From NCBI GenBank assembly GCA_009760855.2, contig WPIO01000022.1, forward strand, positions 4,259,501 to 4,323,500: a stretch of 64,000 nucleotides of DNA. The letters run 5' to 3'. The notes below the pieces were generated by a model, which searched no databases, had not been told where the DNA came from, and saw only the letters and a program-made list of their open reading frames with translations. This DNA is from Cristatella mucedo (Eukaryota; Bryozoa; Phylactolaemata; Cristatellidae). The position numbers were made by a program, and so were the translations under genes. The stretch's first letter is position 1. Every line of letters begins with the position of its first letter. Shown piece after piece: positions 58,921-64,000 of this stretch.

Positions 58921-59595
58921 CATTCCAAGGAGGAGAAAGAGCAGACAGTAGCTGCCCGTATGCCAAAGACGACCACACAACATCCCGGCATTCATTGCTC
59001 AGAGTTTCTCCGAGAAAAAAGGCTCTGCTGGGCACCCAGGCTAACCTGCCGTGGAACACACCCAGCTTGGCAATTGGCTAGAGATGTCCTTTCTTCGTCT
59101 CGATATCTCTTTTTCCTTTGTCTCGTTATACCTGCATAACTAGCCAAGTTCATGGCGAAATTGACGAGCCACACATTAGTGAAAGGCATTGATAGTCCAA
59201 CCGACGGCCCATCTAAGAGAGTGCATGTGGCTCGGCTTGGCTGTACAGGACTGCGGGCTCAGTCAGCTTCTAATTTCGGAGAGACACGCCAAGGTAACAG
59301 CCTCTTCCGGTGGAAGTCTCTGGTGGAAGTCTCTGCCGGAGAACGGTGGTTCCAATCACGGACTTTCGTAACATTTAGGGCTACGGTCGACCAGCATGGC
59401 CACTGCCGCCCAAGTGACTTCCTGTGGTTTGCAATAAACAGCCCTGTTATCTGAACAGATTTCCCATCCACCATATGCCCTATAAGAGGTTTACTTCTTT
59501 CAGGATGTTAAATAAATGTCAGAGTAATACTACTACTAATAATGATTATTATTATTATTATTATTATTATTGCAAACTTCTGACTTTGCCACTAC

Positions 59596-59610
59596 TCACA
59601 CACACACACA

Positions 59611-59662
<52 letters not shown>

Positions 59663-59767
59663 CACACACACACAGGCACACACACACACACAGGCACACA
59701 CACACATGCACACATGCACACATGCACACATACGCGCATGCATGCACACACACACACACACACACGA
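59596..59767. repeat. (CA)n microsatellite with ATG/GGCA interruptions
   Basis: An imperfect CA repeat with CACAGGCACA and ACATGCAC variants towards its 3' end. Confidence 0.95.
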
Positions 59768-59893
59768 GTTACTTGTCGTAAGTTGTGTCATTATTATTTT
59801 TCATAGCTGTTTAATAGAACTTTTTCCTCCATGGACTACCGAGCAGGAGGTTAAACCATTTCCTCTAGATAATTTGAAGCCATTCAAAACTTC

Positions 59894-59959
59894 GAGCAAG
59901 CAGGTTACAACGTGCTTGAAAGACCGCCGTCTTTCAAGCACGTTGTAACCTGCTTGCTC
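59894..59959. repeat. Perfect 31 bp hairpin, loop of 4
   Basis: The arm begins GAGCAAGCAGGTTACAACGT and ends GAAAGAC. The loop is CGCC and the right arm is an exact complement over 31 positions. AAGACCGCCGTCTTTCAAG, the hairpin tip, is repeated once more immediately downstream at about 59960-59978. Confidence 0.95.
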
Positions 59960-60949
59960 AAGACCGCCGTCTTTCAAGAGGGGACATCGTACACAATCCC
60001 AGGCAAGTGGAGGTGAACGACAGGCCAGGTTTGGGCTCGGTTCAGCTGCTATTTCTTGCTGGCTGCTCACTGACTTTGGAAGCCTTCGAATACATGTGCA
60101 TGCACAGCAGTGCACGGCAGCTAATTTGATCTAGTTGCAGGTCAGCAAATAATTTCCTTGACATCTCAGAATGCTCACGGGAATCTACATCGGCATCACA
60201 GCAAATGCTGCTTGCTGCTCAGCATGAAAAAATCGAGGATGAAAAAGGCGCAACGTAAGCGTGGAACGTAAGGTGTGCGGGTCATATGCATAGTATCGAT
60301 CGACGTCCCGAGCCACTCTTTGTTGTCGTATCCCCCCCCCCCCGTTCCTCCACTCCACCCCTCCCCCAATATGCAATCATGGTTCACTTCTCTGCTTCAG
60401 CCATCCACGAGATTTTGTCGATCAGTCAAGAATTGTGTGCTGTAAGCAACTTCCTGGGCAAGCAGGGTCAAGGTCAAGGCCTCATTTACAGAGAGGAAAG
60501 GTCTTCTGCTTTCAGTTATCCAAGTGATTTTTGCACCTGAGGCTAAACTTGCCTGGTCTTAGCAGGTGGTGTTGCTTACAAGTGTAGCCTCTGCATGCGG
60601 GCTGGAATGATTTTAATTACTGGACTCGACAGTAGAGCTGGGTTAAAAATAAAGGGAAAGCCAACGAATGGCTTCGCTACTTCCGCTCTCACACACGTGA
60701 AGAGCAGGTGCTAACCGTAACGATTCTCTTAGCCAGCTCAGTCTACTATCAACCAGCCATTTGGTTTATGAGCCTAAACATAGTTGCCTTTCATAGTGCC
60801 AACCTGGTGTTCAATCCTCTCAAGCAATGTTGTCTGCATGAAACTGGGTTTGCCACAGAATACCCGGGTGCTGGTACTCCTTACCCCCTCCCCCATCCCA
60901 GCCCTTCACCTGACATGCTAAACCGTACAACTAGCTGACTACCATTTAT

Positions 60950-60950
<1 letters not shown>

Positions 60951-61009
<59 letters not shown>

Positions 61010-61050
61010 AGAGAGAGAGCAAGAGAGAGAAAGAGAGAGAGAGAGAGAGC
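60951..61050. repeat. (GA)n microsatellite
   Basis: GA units with GGGAGAGGG and GCAAGA interruptions. Confidence 0.95.
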
Positions 61051-61609
61051 TGAGTAAAGTTGCTGAAGCGATGCACGAGACAGGATTTTTTTCAATTGAG
61101 CTTCAAGACACTTTTCAGAATGTGGCTGGAGGCATGGCTTGCCATATCCTAAGCTAAAAGCAGCAGCAGCGAGCTCGGCATCAACTGTGCCTTTGGATAG
61201 TGGTTTTAGATAGCACAGAAGCAATACGAGAGCTGGTTACCATTGCTTTACAGACTCATTTTTCTGCAATGTGCTGTCCCCTTATACATCGGACTCATGG
61301 CCGGTTGCGGTATATTACCAGACGGTGTGTGCACAGTTGGCACTACAGCACGTAAGGAACAATCATGAAAACGTTGAAAAAGGTAGATGGTATGCATATG
61401 CAAAAGTGGTATCTGCGTCTGGCGATGTGGCTTGTCGACAGCCATCTGGTAGGTAGGGTCAAGAGAATCTGCCTAGATCTTGTAAAGCTAACCGTATCGT
61501 GTACACTTGTACTAAGTATACAAGCAGCATATTAACTTTTGGGAGTCTAGTGTTAGTGCATGCATCTGCACAGCACTCTGAGGTTGAAAGTAGCATGGCT
61601 GTTAAGTAT

Positions 61610-61629
61610 GGGGGGGGGGGGGGGGGGGG
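61610..61629. repeat. 20-base G homopolymer
   Basis: An uninterrupted G run on the + strand after GTTAAGTAT. Confidence 0.9.
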
Positions 61630-62065
61630 TTGTGAACTGAGTAGCAAGATCGGGGCCACTTCACTGCCACTCTTGCCTGAAAGCAGTCGGCAAGATGGTG
61701 ACGCTTTCATGCATTACCACCAGCTAGCTCTTTGCGCCTGATCGATGGCTCGCGCGCTCGTCAGCCGAGCACAGCACCACTGCAACATGCCGGAGTCGAT
61801 ACGCCTATGCCATCCACAAGTATGCTAGGGAAAAGCCGGAATTTATGCCCAACAGCCAGGCCGCCAACGAATGACGATCAAGTAAAGGCAAGCACGGCAA
61901 GAGTTTTCGATTGCAGCCGACCAAGTAATGAGCAAAAGAACGATGCTCTGACTGAGAGAGCTGAGACCACTTGACAGGACGCAAGCTTGCTCGCCGGTCG
62001 CTCGCGCACGGTTCGGCAACGATATTTGCCCTCGCCTTGACGACTGCTAAACAGGAAGCAAGGCT

Positions 62066-62258
62066 GCCATAGCCCAGGAGGTAAGGTGCTTGCCCTTCAC
62101 GGCCGAGGTTGTGGGTTCGAATCCTGCTGTGAGCGATCTTTGATTGCCAACTGCAAGCTGTGATGCTAGCCGCTAAGGCTCTTTTGCAGCTATGCAAATA
62201 AGGCTGTTCAATCAACTAAGATTATATTGTATTATTGTTATTATTATTATTATTAGGA
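62066..62258 (+). mobile_element. SINE-1 copy, complete with ATT tail
   Basis: It reads CATAGCCCAGGAGGTAAGGT (A-box region), CACGGCCGAGGTTGTGGGTT then CGAATCCTGC (B box), GATTGCCAACTGCAAGCTGT, AAATAAGGCTGTTCAATCAA and (TTA)n. It is the best preserved head of the family. The tRNA-like part does not fold into a clean cloverleaf by eye, so this is a SINE and not a tRNA gene. Confidence 0.85.
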
Positions 62259-64000
62259 GCAGCGATCTGGTCAGAGAGGCGTGATCAGGATGACGTGGCA
62301 ACCTCGGTGACGTTTTACCGCCACCAGTGCCTGACTGAATGGGCAATGGCACAGGTGACCGGCGGCTTTCGGCTGTCCAGTCAACCGGGATATCTGCAGT
62401 TTCCGATGCAGGCAAGCACGCTGATGATGCAGCCACCACCGACCAGCCATTATTTTAGTGCTTGCGCAAAACGTTTGCTGTGCATCACTACGTGCACACT
62501 TGGGCACATGTACGCCCAAATACACATAGTATGCGTAGGTGTGTGTGTGTGTGTGTGCGCGCGCGCGTGCGCGCGCGTGTGTCCGTGTGCATGCCCTTGT
62601 GAGAGCTCATAGCCCAGCTGGTCTCAGAGGGGCTTTCAATAATGGAACCGATGGTGTGCTAAAGTAAGGACAAGATTCCAGGATATTGCCTGCCTTGTTG
62701 GCTGGCTGAAGCCAGTGCATTCGGCTCTGCCTGCGTGGCTCTAGCGGACGCAAATGACCTGGGAGGTGGAGGGCCGAGTGGTGGAGAGGGTTAGGGGTGA
62801 GAGAGGGGAGAGGACAGGATGGGAGTGACACTGTACAAGGTGGGTGGGGGTTCTTGGGTGAGCGTTGGGGAAGATGCACGGGCTCGTCGCTCGTCGTCGT
62901 CGGCATCAGACGACGACAAGCGACATCCTTTCTTCTCCAGCTACGCCTACGTGAGTCATCGCCAGTGGCCAGGCAGCAGTCCTTCTGAGAACGTTGTCGA
63001 GACGTCGCCAGCTAGTGCCGGTAGCTTAGCAACTGCTTAGGCCGGGCACTGCCGCTGTAGCCTTTCCGACGAAATCAGCCCGCGAAGCCTCTGGCTGCTT
63101 ACCACCTGGTCTGCAGCTAGCGCCACTGGCTGGCGACCACCTGCTGCGCCGCTTCCCAGACTCCCGGAAGTGGCTGCTCGGCTGCCTGCTTTCGCAGCAA
63201 CTCAGCAGCCTCGGCCGAGACTCAGGGGAAACTGGAGGAGGTGGTGGTGGTGGAGGAAAGGCGTGGCCTTGTTGCTTAGCTCTCTCGTTTTCGAGATACT
63301 ACTTTTTGCATCAGCTGGCGCATCTGCCGCCACAGCGATGACGCTCCGTCACGCCGGCCTAACGCGAGCCGGGAGCAGCCCCATAAGCCGTGAGGTGGCC
63401 ACAGTAGGTCGCGTTTGCGTAGCCACCTACACTCTATCTTCCTCAACGGCTTTCACCTGTGGCTAAATGTGATCGCACGGCTGGCGCTACTTTGCCGCCA
63501 CTGTTCTGCAGCTATCGCAGTGCAATGGCCGAGCGTCCCCTGACGTTCAGGGGACGTTCGGCCTTGTTATTGCATCAGGCACTTGCCTGGATAATGGTGG
63601 TGCCAATAATAACAAGGCAGTTTGTGTGGTGCCTCAACAGAACTCGACCTCTGTCCAGGCACTCGAGCATGCTGGGAAGCGCCGGTGACTGATCGCCGAG
63701 GCAGCGGCAGGCAGCAAAGCCATAGACTTCCGCTGGTCGCACTGCTGCTGCTGCACTGGCTACAGCGCTTGCCTTCCTCTCGAGCCGTGCCCTCCATGTG
63801 GCACGTGGGCAGGCGCAACAGCAGCTTCAGCACGACCCATCCGATTGATTGAGCTCACCGACCGACCGCCAGGGGATGCTAAGGCTCCAAACCTCTCCCA
63901 AAGTCTCCACAGATTTCTGTGTTGGTTGAGCCTTTTATGCTTCCATACCTGCCCCTCCTCTCTCTCCCTCCCTCTCTCACTTTCTCTCACTCTCTCTCTC
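62259..64000. other. Intergenic, no gene supported
   Basis: It holds a GT/GCGC alternating tract (62537-62582), a hairpin at 63527-63563, a GTG run near 63240-63253 and a CT tract at the window end (63957-64000). ORFs are short and show no domain. Confidence 0.45.
63527..63563. repeat. 17 bp hairpin with one mismatch
   Basis: GGCCGAGCGTCCCCTGA pairs with TCAGGGGACGTTCGGCC around the loop CGT. Confidence 0.9.

Larger units (their letters stand above)
58921..62065. other. Intergenic with simple repeats
   Basis: It contains (ATT)n near 59545-59572, the CA repeat, a 66 nt perfect hairpin, a C run near 60331, the GA repeat and a 20-base G run (61610-61629). One possible exon-like ORF at about 61250-61390 is discussed under findings. 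No gene is called. Confidence 0.45.

Noticed and set aside
62066-62145. tRNA gene-like A and B boxes (also at 10.2, 10.9, 20.4, 43.5 and 44.4 kb)
   Set aside because: The heads are followed by a shared non-tRNA body and tail and do not fold into a clean cloverleaf, so they are SINEs.

Overview
This is a 64 kb stretch of animal nuclear DNA. The evidence is an intron-containing receptor gene with GT/AG boundaries, non-LTR retrotransposons, tRNA-derived SINEs and very long CA, CT/GA and ATT microsatellites. I cannot name the species. The gene is an FGFRL1-type receptor, a family known from cnidarians, vertebrates and planarians (nou-darake) and, as far as I know, absent from Drosophila and C. 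elegans. A non-ecdysozoan invertebrate is therefore plausible, but this is inference. Large blocks (about 13-24 kb, 34.9-39.5 kb, 45.9-47.4 kb) are GC-rich and full of CpG, while the flanks are AT-richer.

Only one protein-coding host gene can be supported. It lies on the + strand with seven coding exons from 24802 to 31488. The exons encode a signal peptide, three Ig domains, one transmembrane helix and a 220-residue cytoplasmic tail with no kinase. All six introns have GT/AG ends and the reading phases agree at every junction, giving 659 residues. It is the decoy-type FGF receptor FGFRL1. The CpG-dense DNA upstream probably holds its promoter, but no transcription start can be read from the sequence.

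Most of the rest is decayed mobile DNA. LINE-A (CR1/L2-type reverse transcriptase, 3' end in TACATTACA) occurs at 1-1480, 12385-12697, 18065-18297, 50850-52020, 52022-52515, 53963-55372, 55817-55945 and 56333-58180. LINE-B (also L2-like) ends in a short hairpin tail followed by ATT repeats and occurs as coding remnants and many 5'-truncated tails. Two tRNA-like SINE families are present. SINE-2 carries the LINE-B tail and so probably used LINE-B enzymes. SINE-1 has a different 3' end. Two LINE-A copies carry the same SINE-2 insertion and the same stop codon.

Other structures are a 449 bp fold-back element with a telomere-like G/T-rich loop (42348-42796), a minisatellite built from the E-box CACGTG (48429-48695), several long near-perfect hairpins, an 18 bp tandem array in intron 1, and homopolymer tracts of 20-27 bases. 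A few unassigned ORFs that might be exons of unseen genes are listed with low confidence.
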